A DNA stretch of 30,273 nucleotides from Acidimicrobiales bacterium (GTDB lineage Bacteria; Actinomycetota; Acidimicrobiia; Acidimicrobiales; SZUA-35). A program made the position numbers and the translations under genes. Positions 1 to 8,060 of this stretch are shown here, piece after piece. The stretch is from NCBI GenBank assembly GCA_013003325.1, contig JABDJU010000245.1, forward strand, positions 1-30,273, written 5' to 3'. Every line of letters starts with the position of its first letter. The first letter of the stretch is position 1. The notes under the pieces were generated by a model. It worked only from the letters and a program-made list of their open reading frames with translations, was not told the origin of the DNA and made no database searches.

Positions 1-109
1 GGCCCGGTCCGTTCGGCCGGGGTCGTCGGCGGGCTGTCGGAGGAGTGGATGCGGGTCGGGCCCCGATGCTGAGTGGATTGTTGGTGGTCGTACATTCGGT
101 GCCTCTCGG

Positions 110-1651
110 TCACAGGGCTGCGTGCCAGCTCACGTGACACGCGCCCGAGGTCGGGAAAGATCGATAGGGGGCCACGCGCTGCAGTAGCCGCGAGGGTGGG
201 GGGCCGAGTACTTCGTCAGCTCGCTCGCGGTCCGACGAGCTGAGGTCCAGAACCTCGCCGCTTGCCGTTTCGACCACCACCGACCTCACCTCGTGGGTCT
301 CCAGGTAGCTGCGCAGATTGCCGGGGACGATCACGAGGCCTTCCTCGGCGTACTCCCTCAGGCCGGGATCGGTGGAATCGACGATAACCAACGGATTGGA
401 TTGAGCTGATCGAATCGGAAGCGTTGTCCGTACGACGAAGTGATTCGAAGTTCCGTCTCGGGTGACGAGATTGGAATACATGTTGAAGGCCGTCGCGGTC
501 TTCAACTCGAGATAGGGGGAGATTCCGTTGAGGACAAAGAGGGCGGCGATGAGCATGGCACCACTGCCCACGGGGCGCAGACTGAGATTCGCTGCGCCAT
601 CGGGCCCGGAGAACAAGAATCTGACGATCAGTAGTGCGAGCGCAGCCCACGTTGCCCAGACGAACAAGAGGGCCAGACCGCGCCATGTTTCGGCCAGGGG
701 GAACGTTGCACCGAGGACGACCGAAAGCGCGATGCCGGTCCACACCTGTGGGTGGCGGCCCCTGGGCAGGCGGCGGTCGAACGCCGACAGTTCGCCGGGA
801 GCAGCGAACAGCAGGAAGAGGGGCAGGAGCAGGAGTGTGAAATCGAAGAAGTGCTGAACCACATCGATGGTGAGGAGCAGGTGGAAGGCGATGGCGATCC
901 ACAGGCCGATTCGCCGGGTCGCAGTGATCATCAAGAGGATCGGCACAGAGATTTCGATAGCGGCTGCGAGGACCGGGAGGAGCGCAGCTACTGTCGCCTC
1001 TCCTCCGATGGTCGGCAGACCGAAGAGCTCGAGTGGTCTATTGGCAAAGAACCGAGCGCAGGAGGTGACCGGATCGAAGAAGCCGGAGTTCAGCTTGGAG
1101 AACGCAGCGAATGAGTAGAAGACGAGGAGAAGCAGCCGACCGGTTGGTGCGAACCTCGCGAACCAGTCGCCAGGCTGATCCCATGGACGGGCAACCAGTG
1201 CGGCTGCGCTGACTCCGGCGGCGACCAACCAGTGATTGCCGATCACCGGAGTTTCGACGATCGCCGAGCAGACGATGCCTGCGGACAGCCCGGTTCGAGC
1301 CAGCGCCGACGACGGCTTTCGAACGACCACGATCGCGACCACCGCCAGCAGGGTGTTTGCCACGCTCCGCCAGCTGACGTCGGCGGCGAAGGTGCCCACG
1401 ACATGGGCGATCGCCGCCACGCCCCAAAGACGCCACCAGGCGAGAGCGTCGAGCCGCGAATGCGAATGGGCTGTCCTGGCCCGGCTTCGGTCTCGAGTGG
1501 TTAGGTCGCGAACGTTGCGGCTCCCGTCAAAACCTGTCCGATATACGCCGACCACATCCACCTCCTGACCAAGAAAAGGGTCCCGCCGATCGAGGTTCTG
1601 TCGAATCATCAGAATTGGGGATAGCGCCAGAATCGGTAGCGGTACGCTCAT
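110..1651 (-). CDS. HTTM-like polytopic membrane protein
   Basis: A predicted integral membrane protein of about 513 aa with many hydrophobic segments alternating with short Arg-rich loops. A central segment reading FYSFAAFSKLNSGFFDP followed by a Cys resembles the HKLN-type signature of HTTM proteins, the membrane domain shared with vitamin K-dependent gamma-carboxylase. The last ~100 residues look soluble and end in a segment rich in Asp, Arg and Pro. Family membership is inference from that motif and the topology; no substrate can be proposed. The start is uncertain. The frame opens at TTG 1720, but I prefer ATG 1651 (MSVPLP...) because the upstream residues look non-membrane and atypical; ATG 1609 is a third option. 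It is transcribed divergently from the kinase gene at 1761, so the ~110 bp between them probably holds both promoters. Confidence 0.6.
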   Translation of the reverse strand: MSVPLPILALSPILMIRQNLDRRDPFLGQEVDVVGVYRTGFDGSRNVRDLTTRDRSRARTAHSHSRLDALAWWRLWGVAAIAHVVGTFAADVSWRSVANTLLAVVAIVVVRKPSSALARTGLSAGIVCSAIVETPVIGNHWLVAAGVSAAALVARPWDQPGDWFARFAPTGRLLLLVFYSFAAFSKLNSGFFDPVTSCARFFANRPLELFGLPTIGGEATVAALLPVLAAAIEISVPILLMITATRRIGLWIAIAFHLLLTIDVVQHFFDFTLLLLPLFLLFAAPGELSAFDRRLPRGRHPQVWTGIALSVVLGATFPLAETWRGLALLFVWATWAALALLIVRFLFSGPDGAANLSLRPVGSGAMLIAALFVLNGISPYLELKTATAFNMYSNLVTRDGTSNHFVVRTTLPIRSAQSNPLVIVDSTDPGLREYAEEGLVIVPGNLRSYLETHEVRSVVVETASGEVLDLSSSDRERADEVLGPPPSRLLQRVAPYRSFPTSGACHVSWHAAL

Positions 1652-1760
1652 TCGGTTCGTAGCCAAGGTGACACAGTGTGGTCTTCGACTACATAGGGTG
1701 GTTTGCTCTGTCGGCTCCAATGCGACCTAGGCACTCTGTGCTCTGTACGCCACCTATCTG

Positions 1761-3275
1761 GTGCGGAGGGATGTGACAGTGGCGGCGCTGGTAACACAAC
1801 GCGAACAACAGAGGGCGGACTACGCCGGCCCAGATCGTCGAGCCCGCGTGGCGGCGACTGGTTCGAGCCTAGGTTTCGTTGCACTCGCCGCATCTTTGCA
1901 GGTCGCCATTCTGGCTATGGCCTGGTCGATCGGTGATGGCCGACTCGACGTCTCCGGCGATGCTCGCTCCCTCGAGGTGGCGATGACCGCAGCCGCAGCG
2001 GCGATCCTGGGTAGCGCGGCGGCCATAGCGGTCGCGAGGTTCGCTCACGCCCGGGATCGGATCTCACTGGACGTCGGCGTGATCATGTTGGTTTGCGCCG
2101 TTGGCTGGTTCCTCCCGCTGCAGCTCGTCCCCACCCTCGGGTCGGATTGGGGCGCCTTCGGTGGCGCGTTGGCCCTCGCCGCCGCCGTCACCGTCCTCAT
2201 CTTCACCGTGCTCGTCGTCGCCCAACCGGTGATCGACGTGCGCCTCTCGACCGCCAAACGGCTCGGCATCGTCGGTGCGTCCCTCGTCTTGGTTCCGGTA
2301 TTCGGAACCATGGTCGGCTGGGAGTTCGAGGATCCGTTCCTCCGGCGGGTCACAATCCCGATCCTGGCGCTGGCAGCCGTCGTGGCGTGGGGCGGCGGCA
2401 TCCTGCGTCATCGGTGGCTGGTCGCATTCCTCGGCCTCATGTTTCTGGGACTTCTCGCAGCCGAGATTCTCGCGTTGCAGGGCGGCGAGGGAACCTGGGC
2501 GGTGAGCGCAGCAATCGTCTCGGCGACCGCCGCAGCCATGGGCCTGTACGGGGTCGTCATCGATGTCCGACAGGCGATCATCGGCGACCAGCGCCGGCTG
2601 TCCGACACGTGGACCGAGCTGAAGGAGACCAAACGCAGCGCCGCCGCGGAACGACTACGAAACCAGGACCGCATGCACAGCCTTCGCAGCGGACTGCTCG
2701 GGGTTGAGGTCATCGCATCTAGCTTGGCGACGGCGTCGGATCCGGCTGAGGTGGGCGAGGTGCTCGCGATGGAAGCGCACCGTCTGCGCGACCTCACGAA
2801 GAGGTCTCGTCTCACGCTGTCTACGTTCGACCTCCGTGACGCCCTCAACTCACTCGTGGAGGTCCAGCTCCGACGTGGCCTTCCCGTCACCCTGGATGCC
2901 CCGCGGGGGCTGGTCGTCACCGCCGCCAAGGCCGAAACGATCGACGCCGTCCATTGTCTGATCGACAATGCGATCCGCCACGCACCGAGCGCTCCGATCA
3001 TGGTTTCGGCGGGTTATAGCGCGCTCGAGCCCGATGCTCTGGATATCCGCGTGCGCGACCGCGGCCCGGGCGTCCCGGTGAAGATGCGGGAGAAGATCTT
3101 CCACCGAGGGGTCACCACGCATAAGGAAGGCACCGGCATCGGCCTTCATGTGGCTCGGATGATCGCCGAGGCACAGGGTGGCAAGTTGTTTTACCAGGCC
3201 CGCCTGGGAGGTGGGTCCGAGTTCGTGCTGCGGTTGCCGGACGAGCCGCGAGGTGCAAAGGGGATTTTTGAGTGA
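1761..3275 (+). CDS. membrane sensor histidine kinase
   Basis: About 504 aa. An N-terminal cytoplasmic stretch contains YAGPDRR, a motif often seen just before the membrane part of bacterial sensors. Roughly eight hydrophobic segments follow (residues ~30-275), then a coiled-coil-like linker and a kinase core. The likely phosphoacceptor is H306 in DRMHSLRSGL, with Ser rather than Asp/Glu after the His. The ATPase domain is intact: N box LIDNAIRHAP (N403), G1 DRGPGVP (from D433), F box IFHRGVTTH and G2 GTGIGLHVAR (G457 onward). The stop overlaps the start of the response regulator by 4 bp (GTGA), so the two are translationally coupled and should form one signalling pair. Start choice is open: GTG 1761, 1773 or 1779. 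A GGAGGG at 1764-1770 would serve the later ones. Signal sensed is unknown. Confidence 0.85.
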   Translation: MRRDVTVAALVTQREQQRADYAGPDRRARVAATGSSLGFVALAASLQVAILAMAWSIGDGRLDVSGDARSLEVAMTAAAAAILGSAAAIAVARFAHARDRISLDVGVIMLVCAVGWFLPLQLVPTLGSDWGAFGGALALAAAVTVLIFTVLVVAQPVIDVRLSTAKRLGIVGASLVLVPVFGTMVGWEFEDPFLRRVTIPILALAAVVAWGGGILRHRWLVAFLGLMFLGLLAAEILALQGGEGTWAVSAAIVSATAAAMGLYGVVIDVRQAIIGDQRRLSDTWTELKETKRSAAAERLRNQDRMHSLRSGLLGVEVIASSLATASDPAEVGEVLAMEAHRLRDLTKRSRLTLSTFDLRDALNSLVEVQLRRGLPVTLDAPRGLVVTAAKAETIDAVHCLIDNAIRHAPSAPIMVSAGYSALEPDALDIRVRDRGPGVPVKMREKIFHRGVTTHKEGTGIGLHVARMIAEAQGGKLFYQARLGGGSEFVLRLPDEPRGAKGIFE

Positions 3276-3928
3276 GCGTGGTTCTGGTCGATGATCATCC
3301 GTTGTTGTCGTTGGGTTTGGTCCAGGGACTGGCGGCTCGGGGAGTCGATGCGGTGGCTGTGCCGCCGGAGCCGCCGCCGCAGTTTGTGCGTCGCTTGAGA
3401 GAGGAGATCGGGGCGCCGAATCTCGTGGTACTCGATCTCTCAATGCCGGCGGTGCCCGACACCCCCGAGCTCGTTGCCGACCTGGTGGCTCAGGGCGTTC
3501 GAGTGCTCATGCTGAGCGGAAGCGAGGACTCCGACCAGCTGGCCCGGTGCCTGCTGGCTGGCGCCGTCGGCATCGTCAGCAAAGATGAGACCGTGTCCGC
3601 CATCCTGGACACGATCGAATGTGCTGCGGCCCGAGAGGAGATCCGGCCGGTCGACCGGGTCGAACGGCTGCGTCGGTTCGAACAAGCCGACCGCTCTCGC
3701 CGATCTCACCTCGCCATCTTCGAGGGTCTTACGCCGAGCGAGCAAGAGGTGCTGTGCATGCTGGCCCAGGGACGAAGCGCGACCTCGATCGCCGAGGCCC
3801 GATTCGTTTCATTGCCGACGGTCCGAAGCCAGATAAAGGCCGTCCTCGCCAAGCTCGGTGTGACCTCCCAGCTCGAGGCGGTGGCCCTCGCGCACCGTTC
3901 CGGCTGGCTCAATCGGGCCGCGACCTAG
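3272..3928 (+). CDS. LuxR/NarL-family response regulator
   Basis: 218 aa. The receiver domain (residues ~1-120) has the acidic pair D7/D8 in VLVDDHP, phospho-acceptor D55 in VVLDLSMP, the switch Ser in MLSGSE and the conserved Lys in IVSKDE. A LuxR-type helix-turn-helix fills the C-terminus (~150-210): LTPSEQEVLCMLAQGRS, then SLPTVRSQIKAVLAKLGV. It starts with GTG inside the kinase stop codon (4-bp overlap) and is the obvious partner of that kinase. NarL-type regulators usually pair with HisKA_3 kinases, whereas this partner has a different dimerisation region, which is slightly unusual. Targets are unknown; autoregulation of the divergent 1652-1760 region is plausible but not shown. Confidence 0.9.
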   Translation: MSVVLVDDHPLLSLGLVQGLAARGVDAVAVPPEPPPQFVRRLREEIGAPNLVVLDLSMPAVPDTPELVADLVAQGVRVLMLSGSEDSDQLARCLLAGAVGIVSKDETVSAILDTIECAAAREEIRPVDRVERLRRFEQADRSRRSHLAIFEGLTPSEQEVLCMLAQGRSATSIAEARFVSLPTVRSQIKAVLAKLGVTSQLEAVALAHRSGWLNRAAT

Positions 3929-3970
3929 GACCACGGCACTGAAGCGCTCGCCCTGCTGCGATGGCATGCA

Positions 3971-3988
3971 TGACCACCGCGCTGGTCA
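3971..3988. terminator. weak hairpin between convergent genes
   Basis: TGACCA at 3971-3976 can pair with TGGTCA at 3983-3988 around a 6-nt loop. It lies between the convergent regulator and nitronate monooxygenase genes and includes the latter's stop codon. No U-tract follows on either strand, so it is only a weak terminator candidate. Confidence 0.25.
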
Positions 3989-5116
3989 GTCCTCCAGCTG
4001 GGCCGCCACGGTCTGGGCGGCATCGATGAACTCGTCGATCATGTCGAGCACCACCTGCCGGGTCGGCTTCGACTTGTTCATATCGCCCACGATCTGGCCA
4101 ACGAAGTAGTTGGCCAGCTTCTCCGCACCGCTGCCCGGCACGTGAGCGGCGCGGTCGATTCGACGGATGGCGTCGTCGATCAGCATCGGCTGCATAGGCA
4201 TCCCGAGCGGATCGGGAGTTGCCGGATTGTCCCACTCCTCGGTCCACGCCGACTTCAGCATCCGCGCATGCTTCCCGGTCCTCGACCTCGAGCGGATGGT
4301 GTCCGAACTCGTTGCGTTGAGGAACTTCTCCTTGACCGCCGGCAACGTCTCGGCCTCCTCGGTTGTCAGCCAGACCGACCCGCACCACACCCCTTGAGCG
4401 CCGAGCGCCATCGCTGCGGCCATCTGACGCCCTCTACCGATCCCTCCTGCGGCGAGGACCGGCACGTCGACCGCGTCGACCACCTCGGGAATGAGAACCA
4501 TCGTGCCGATCTCACCGGTGTGGCCGCCGGCTTCTGATCCCTGAGCGATGATGACGTCGACGCCGGCATTCACGTGTCGCTGCGCATGCTGGGCCTTGCC
4601 GGCCAAGGCTCCGACGAGCCGGCCCGCTTCCTTGGCCCGCTCAACCATGTGGGGCGGGGGCGGCCCGAGTGCGTTGACGATGAGCACGGCCTTGTGGGCC
4701 AGAGCGATCTCCAACTGTGGTGCGGCGCGGTTGGCCGAGAAGGTGGCGCTGCCCGACCTCGTCATCAACCCGCCGTCGCCGTCGGGCACGTCGGGAACCC
4801 CATAGCGGGCCAGGATGTCGTCGACAAAGGCCCGGTGTTCGACAGGAATCAACGCTTCGATCTGCTCGGCCGAATAGCCGCCCTCGTCGTCACCCAGATA
4901 CCTGGCCGGAATGATGAGGTCGACGCCGTAGGGGCGGTCGCCGATCTCCGCTTCGATCCAGTTGAGATCGATCTCGAGCTGCTCATCGGTGTGAGCGACC
5001 GCTCCGAGCACGCCCATGCCGCCGGCCTTGGACACTGCGGCGACCACATCCCGGCAGTGGCTAAAGGCGAAGATCGGGAACTCGATCCCGAACATCTCGG
5101 TGATGTCGTTGCGCAT
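3986..5116 (-). CDS. nitronate monooxygenase-like FMN protein
   Basis: 376 aa TIM-barrel flavoprotein of the nitronate monooxygenase / 2-nitropropane dioxygenase family, which oxidises alkyl nitronates with FMN and O2. Seen: the N-terminal signature FGIEFPIFAFSHCRDVVAAV, the motif IIAQGSEAGGHTG carrying the His that acts as base in characterised members, and the FMN phosphate-binding segment VPVLAAGGIGRGRQMAAAMALGA. The C-terminal ~70 residues are helical and end in QLED. The frame extends further upstream, but ATG 5116 gives the family N-terminus and has a GACACT hexamer 6 nt upstream (5123-5128), fitting a leaderless start. It is divergent from glyA with a strong palindrome between them. 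Exact substrate is not determined; family members also include enoyl reductase-like enzymes. Confidence 0.88.
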   Translation of the reverse strand: MRNDITEMFGIEFPIFAFSHCRDVVAAVSKAGGMGVLGAVAHTDEQLEIDLNWIEAEIGDRPYGVDLIIPARYLGDDEGGYSAEQIEALIPVEHRAFVDDILARYGVPDVPDGDGGLMTRSGSATFSANRAAPQLEIALAHKAVLIVNALGPPPPHMVERAKEAGRLVGALAGKAQHAQRHVNAGVDVIIAQGSEAGGHTGEIGTMVLIPEVVDAVDVPVLAAGGIGRGRQMAAAMALGAQGVWCGSVWLTTEEAETLPAVKEKFLNATSSDTIRSRSRTGKHARMLKSAWTEEWDNPATPDPLGMPMQPMLIDDAIRRIDRAAHVPGSGAEKLANYFVGQIVGDMNKSKPTRQVVLDMIDEFIDAAQTVAAQLED

Positions 5117-5122
5117 GGCCGA

Positions 5123-5128
5123 AGTGTC
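5123..5128 (-). promoter_or_regulatory. -10 element of the nitronate monooxygenase gene
   Basis: On the minus strand GACACT lies exactly 6 nt before ATG 5116, the same spacing as other leaderless-type promoters in this window. The first base deviates from TAnnnT. No Shine-Dalgarno sequence is visible. Confidence 0.4.
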
Positions 5129-5142
5129 CCATCGCCCCTGCG

Positions 5143-5168
5143 GGTACCGCAACCTAGGTTCTGGTACC
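5143..5168. promoter_or_regulatory. 26-bp palindrome, candidate operator
   Basis: GGTACC, a 2-nt gap, AACCTAGGTT, a 2-nt gap, GGTACC. The whole unit is symmetric except for the two 2-nt gaps (GC and CT). It sits midway between the divergent starts at 5116 and 5192 and covers the expected -35 regions of both promoters, so a dimeric regulator bound here could control both genes. The binding protein is unknown. Confidence 0.6.
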
Positions 5169-5179
5169 GGTATGCCCGT

Positions 5180-5185
5180 TAAGCT
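5180..5185 (+). promoter_or_regulatory. -10 element of glyA
   Basis: TAAGCT ends 6 nt before ATG 5192, placing the expected transcription start at or next to the start codon. No Shine-Dalgarno sequence precedes the ATG, so glyA is probably leaderless. Confidence 0.6.
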
Positions 5186-5191
5186 CTTCCG

Positions 5192-6439
5192 ATGCCTTGG
5201 CCCATCGTCAACGACACCACCTACGCCGAGATCGAACGAGCGGAGATCGAACGCCAGAACACCGGCCTCCAGCTGATCGCTTCGGAGAACTTCGCTTCGC
5301 CGGCCGTCATGGCGGCAACCGGGTCGGTGTTCACCAACAAGTACGCCGAGGGGTACCCAGGAAAGCGGTACTACGGCGGCAACGCCATCGTCGATCAGGC
5401 TGAACAGCTGGCCATCGATCGCATCAAGAAGCTGTTCGGGGCCGAGCACGCCAACGTGCAGCCGCACTCGGGGGCCAACGCCAACATGGCGGTCTACCAG
5501 GCCCTCCTCAAGCCGGGCGACACAGTTCTCGGGCTGAGCCTCGACCACGGCGGCCACCTCACCCACGGCTCACCGGTCAACGCATCCGGCATCCAATACG
5601 ACTTCATCGGCTACGGGTTGACCAAGAGCGACGAGCGCATCGACATGGACCACGTGGCCGAGCTCGCGAGGCAACACGAGCCGAAGATGATCGTCACCGG
5701 AGCCACCGCCTACCCGCGCAACATCGACGCTCGCCCATTCCGGGAGATCGCCGACAGCGTGGGCGCGCTGCTCATGTTTGATGCAGCCCACGTCGCCGGC
5801 CTGATCGCTGGCGGTGTGTACCCCAATCCGGTGCCGCACTCCGACATCGTGACTTTCACCACCCACAAGACCCTCCGAGGGCCCCGGGGCGGTTGCATCT
5901 TGTCGACCGCCGAGCACGCCAAGGCCATCAACTCGGCGGTCTTCCCGGGCCAGCAGGGTGGCCCTCAGGAACACAGCATCGCCGCCAAGGCGGTGGCCTT
6001 TGCCGAAGCTCAAACCGAGGAGTTCAAGCGCTACTCGGCTCAGGTCGTGGCCAACGCCCAGGCGTTGGCGGCCGGTCTAGCCTCCGAAGGGTTCCGGCTC
6101 GTGAGCGGGGGTACCGACAACCACCTGCTCCTGGTCGATCTGCGAGCCTTCGACGAGGACCTCACCGGCAAGGAAGCCTCCGCAGTGCTCGATGAGGCCG
6201 GTATCACACTCAATCGCAACACGATCCCAGATGATCCTCGCTCGCCGTTCGTGACCTCGGGCATCCGGATCGGGACCCCGGCGGTCACCACCCAGGGCAT
6301 GACCGAGGCCGAGATGGCCCAGATCGCTCACCTGATCGCCACGACGCTGCGCCATCGCACCGACGAAGGGGTCGTGGCCGCGGTGCGGGAGGACGTCCGT
6401 CAGCTGTGCAGCGGGTTCACCCCTTACCCCGACCTCTAG
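5192..6439 (+). CDS. glyA: serine hydroxymethyltransferase
   Basis: 415 aa, normal length for bacterial SHMT. This cytosolic PLP enzyme interconverts serine plus tetrahydrofolate with glycine plus 5,10-methylene-tetrahydrofolate, feeding one-carbon metabolism. Seen: the N-terminal LIASENFAS, YAEGYPGKRYYGG (about 51-63), the cofactor segment PHSGANANMAVYQALL, FDAAHVAGLIAGG with the PLP-pyridine Asp, and the Schiff-base lysine K226 in TFTTHKTLRGPRGG. The C-terminal domain is complete and ends FTPYPDL. ATG 5192 is supported by the TAAGCT hexamer 6 nt upstream. The last bases overlap the stop codon of a small minus-strand ORF. All catalytic positions I can check are conserved. Confidence 0.97.
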   Translation: MPWPIVNDTTYAEIERAEIERQNTGLQLIASENFASPAVMAATGSVFTNKYAEGYPGKRYYGGNAIVDQAEQLAIDRIKKLFGAEHANVQPHSGANANMAVYQALLKPGDTVLGLSLDHGGHLTHGSPVNASGIQYDFIGYGLTKSDERIDMDHVAELARQHEPKMIVTGATAYPRNIDARPFREIADSVGALLMFDAAHVAGLIAGGVYPNPVPHSDIVTFTTHKTLRGPRGGCILSTAEHAKAINSAVFPGQQGGPQEHSIAAKAVAFAEAQTEEFKRYSAQVVANAQALAAGLASEGFRLVSGGTDNHLLLVDLRAFDEDLTGKEASAVLDEAGITLNRNTIPDDPRSPFVTSGIRIGTPAVTTQGMTEAEMAQIAHLIATTLRHRTDEGVVAAVREDVRQLCSGFTPYPDL

Positions 6440-6570
6440 CCGCCGCCTTCCCAGGTGTTCTGGCCGCGGGCAATCTCCGCCGGATCGGCATCCACCTTGG
6501 AGATGACCGCCTTCGATTCGTCTCGCACCGCCAGGTTCCTCATGAGCCGGTTCCAGAGCCGTCGGAGCAT
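6436..6570 (-). CDS. 44-aa small protein, unrecognised
   Basis: A short ORF starting MLRRLWNRLMRNLAVRDESK and ending NTWEGGG. The first 13 residues could form a basic amphipathic helix with Leu/Trp on one face, and the rest is acidic and polar. I do not recognise a family. Evidence that it is real: TATGGT (6577-6582 on the minus strand) lies exactly 6 nt before the ATG, the same leaderless arrangement as confirmed genes nearby; it fills an otherwise empty 150-bp gap between glyA and rpiB; and its stop codon neatly abuts the glyA stop. Its -10 overlaps that of rpiB by 2 bp, so the two promoters would compete. No transmembrane segment is evident. Function unknown; peripheral membrane association of the N-terminal helix is only a guess. 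Confidence 0.5.
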   Translation of the reverse strand: MLRRLWNRLMRNLAVRDESKAVISKVDADPAEIARGQNTWEGGG

Positions 6571-6576
6571 GGACGA

Positions 6577-6582
6577 ACCATA
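6577..6582 (-). promoter_or_regulatory. -10 element of the 44-aa ORF
   Basis: TATGGT on the minus strand, 6 nt before ATG 6570. It overlaps the rpiB -10 (6581-6586) by two bases, giving back-to-back leaderless promoters that two polymerases could not occupy at once. Confidence 0.5.
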
Positions 6583-6586
6583 GACT
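6581..6586 (+). promoter_or_regulatory. -10 element of rpiB
   Basis: TAGACT, followed by 6 nt and ATG 6593. No Shine-Dalgarno sequence; leaderless transcription is inferred. Confidence 0.6.
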
Positions 6587-6592
6587 CGTGTC

Positions 6593-7024
6593 ATGTCCAT
6601 CACTGTCGCAGTCGCATCCGACCACGCCGGTTTCGGCTACAAGTCGCTGATCTCGGATCACCTCCGGGCTTCGGACCACGAGGTGCTCGACCTCGGCACC
6701 CACAGCGCCGACCGGGTCGACTACCCCGACTTCGGTCGTGCGCTCGGGGAGGCGGTCGCGGCCGGGGAGGCGACGTTCGGATTTGCGGTGTGTGGCAGCG
6801 GAATCGGGATCTGCATCGCGGCCAACAAGGTGACCGGTATCCGGGCCGCCACGGTTCACGATGTCACCAGCGCCAGGCTCAGCAGAGAGCACAACGACGC
6901 CAATGTGATGTGCGTCGGCCAACGTTTCCTGGGTGAACAGGTCGTCATCGACTGTGTCGACGCCTTCCTGGCCGCCGAATTCGAGGGCGGACGGCACGCA
7001 GCTCGGGTCGCCAAACTGGGGTAA
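6593..7024 (+). CDS. rpiB: ribose-5-phosphate isomerase B
   Basis: 143 aa, the usual length for the RpiB/LacAB sugar-phosphate isomerase family. It interconverts ribulose 5-phosphate and ribose 5-phosphate in the pentose phosphate pathway. Seen: N-terminal SDHAGFGYK (D10, H11), DYPDFG (43-48), the catalytic cysteine C67 in VCGSGIGICIAANK, and the phosphate/anion-binding segment SREHNDANVMCVG with H100, N101 and N104. ATG 6593 gives the conserved N-terminus and has TAGACT 6 nt upstream. The presence of Cys67 fits the Cys-dependent mechanism used by mycobacterial-type RpiB as recalled. No RpiA-like gene is in the window. Confidence 0.95.
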   Translation: MSITVAVASDHAGFGYKSLISDHLRASDHEVLDLGTHSADRVDYPDFGRALGEAVAAGEATFGFAVCGSGIGICIAANKVTGIRAATVHDVTSARLSREHNDANVMCVGQRFLGEQVVIDCVDAFLAAEFEGGRHAARVAKLG

Positions 7025-7052
7025 TCCGGCGACGCAGCGTGGGGCACTGGAA

Positions 7053-7058
7053 TACCGT
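7053..7058 (+). promoter_or_regulatory. -10 element of the tandem GNAT gene
   Basis: TACCGT followed by 6 nt and ATG 7065; same leaderless arrangement as rpiB and glyA. It supports the 7065 start over the longer upstream frame. Confidence 0.5.
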
Positions 7059-7064
7059 GGCGGG

Positions 7065-8051
7065 ATGCGAGAGGTAGCGCTCCGACCGGTCCGGCCCGAC
7101 GAGGCGAACGCCCTCCACCAATTGATCCGAGATATCGAAATCGCCGACGAGCAGCACTGGCTGACCACGCTCGACGAGGTTCGCGACTATCTCCGAAGCC
7201 CCAACAATTCGCCTGAGAACAACCTCCGAGCCGTGTGGCTGGGCGATCGGCTGGTCGGATGGGGCCGTGTCACGCATTCGCCGTCGGGTCAGAAACTCGA
7301 GCGGGCCAAGTTGCTCGGTGGGATTCATCCCGATGTCCGTCGCCGGGGGCTCGGCACCGAGCTCCTGGCTTGGCAGGTCGACCGAGCCGGCCAACGGCTG
7401 GACTCGACGCCACACGAGCTGGAGGCGATCATCATCGCGGAACGCTACGAAGGCCAGGACGACCGCGGTGCCCTCTTCGCCGCAGCCGGCTTCGAAGATG
7501 CGCGCTGGTTCGACGAGTTACAGCGTGATCTGACCGCCCTTCCCGCCGCCATCGAACCCGACGGGATCGCCATCGCGCCGTGGAACGACTCACACCACGA
7601 ATCCGCTCGCCAGGTGTACAACGTGGCGTTCTTGGACCACTGGGGTACGACCCCACGGTCGGAAGAGGCGTGGCTGCACGACGTCATCAACGAGCCGGGG
7701 CACCGCATCGACTTGAGCTTCCTCGCCTTCGACGGCGACGAGATGGTGGCCTATTGCCTGAACGGTCACTACGCCGACGACGAGGCGGTCACCGGGCGTC
7801 GTGACGGCTGGATCGAATCGATCTGCACCTTGCCTAGCCATCGCCGTCGTGGGATCGCCAGCGCCCTGGTGACCCGTTCGCTTCACAGCTTCGCCGCCGC
7901 CGGCTTCAACAGCTCGATGCTGGGTGTCGACTCAGCCAGTCCCACCGGCGCCGGTGAAATCTATCAGCGGCTCGGTTTCCGCCCCCTTCATCGAGGTATC
8001 GCTTCGATTTTCACCATCCGCAAGGGAACATCGCCGGTGCGGATGTACTGA
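7065..8051 (+). CDS. tandem GNAT-family N-acetyltransferase
   Basis: 328 aa made of two GNAT folds, an arrangement also seen in mycothiol synthase. Domain 1 (~1-150) carries the acetyl-CoA pyrophosphate loop in LGGIHPDVRRRGLGTELL. Domain 2 (~165-328) has ESICTLPSHRRRGIASALV and the closing IYQRLGFRPLHRG. Both loops keep the (R/Q)xxGxG/A pattern, so both halves could bind acetyl-CoA; in MshD only one half is catalytic. The acceptor substrate is unknown, and assignment as mycothiol synthase is not justified without further comparison. The frame opens earlier, but ATG 7065 follows a TACCGT -10 and begins with the typical GNAT strand REVALRPVRPDE. It converges on prmC with a 9-nt gap. Confidence 0.82.
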   Translation: MREVALRPVRPDEANALHQLIRDIEIADEQHWLTTLDEVRDYLRSPNNSPENNLRAVWLGDRLVGWGRVTHSPSGQKLERAKLLGGIHPDVRRRGLGTELLAWQVDRAGQRLDSTPHELEAIIIAERYEGQDDRGALFAAAGFEDARWFDELQRDLTALPAAIEPDGIAIAPWNDSHHESARQVYNVAFLDHWGTTPRSEEAWLHDVINEPGHRIDLSFLAFDGDEMVAYCLNGHYADDEAVTGRRDGWIESICTLPSHRRRGIASALVTRSLHSFAAAGFNSSMLGVDSASPTGAGEIYQRLGFRPLHRGIASIFTIRKGTSPVRMY

Positions 8052-8060
8052 ACGATCGAG

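Noticed and set aside
1..72. Plus-strand frame open from the window edge, ending in TGA at 70-72
   Set aside because: It could be the tail of an upstream gene, but 23 codons without any recognisable feature are not enough to call.
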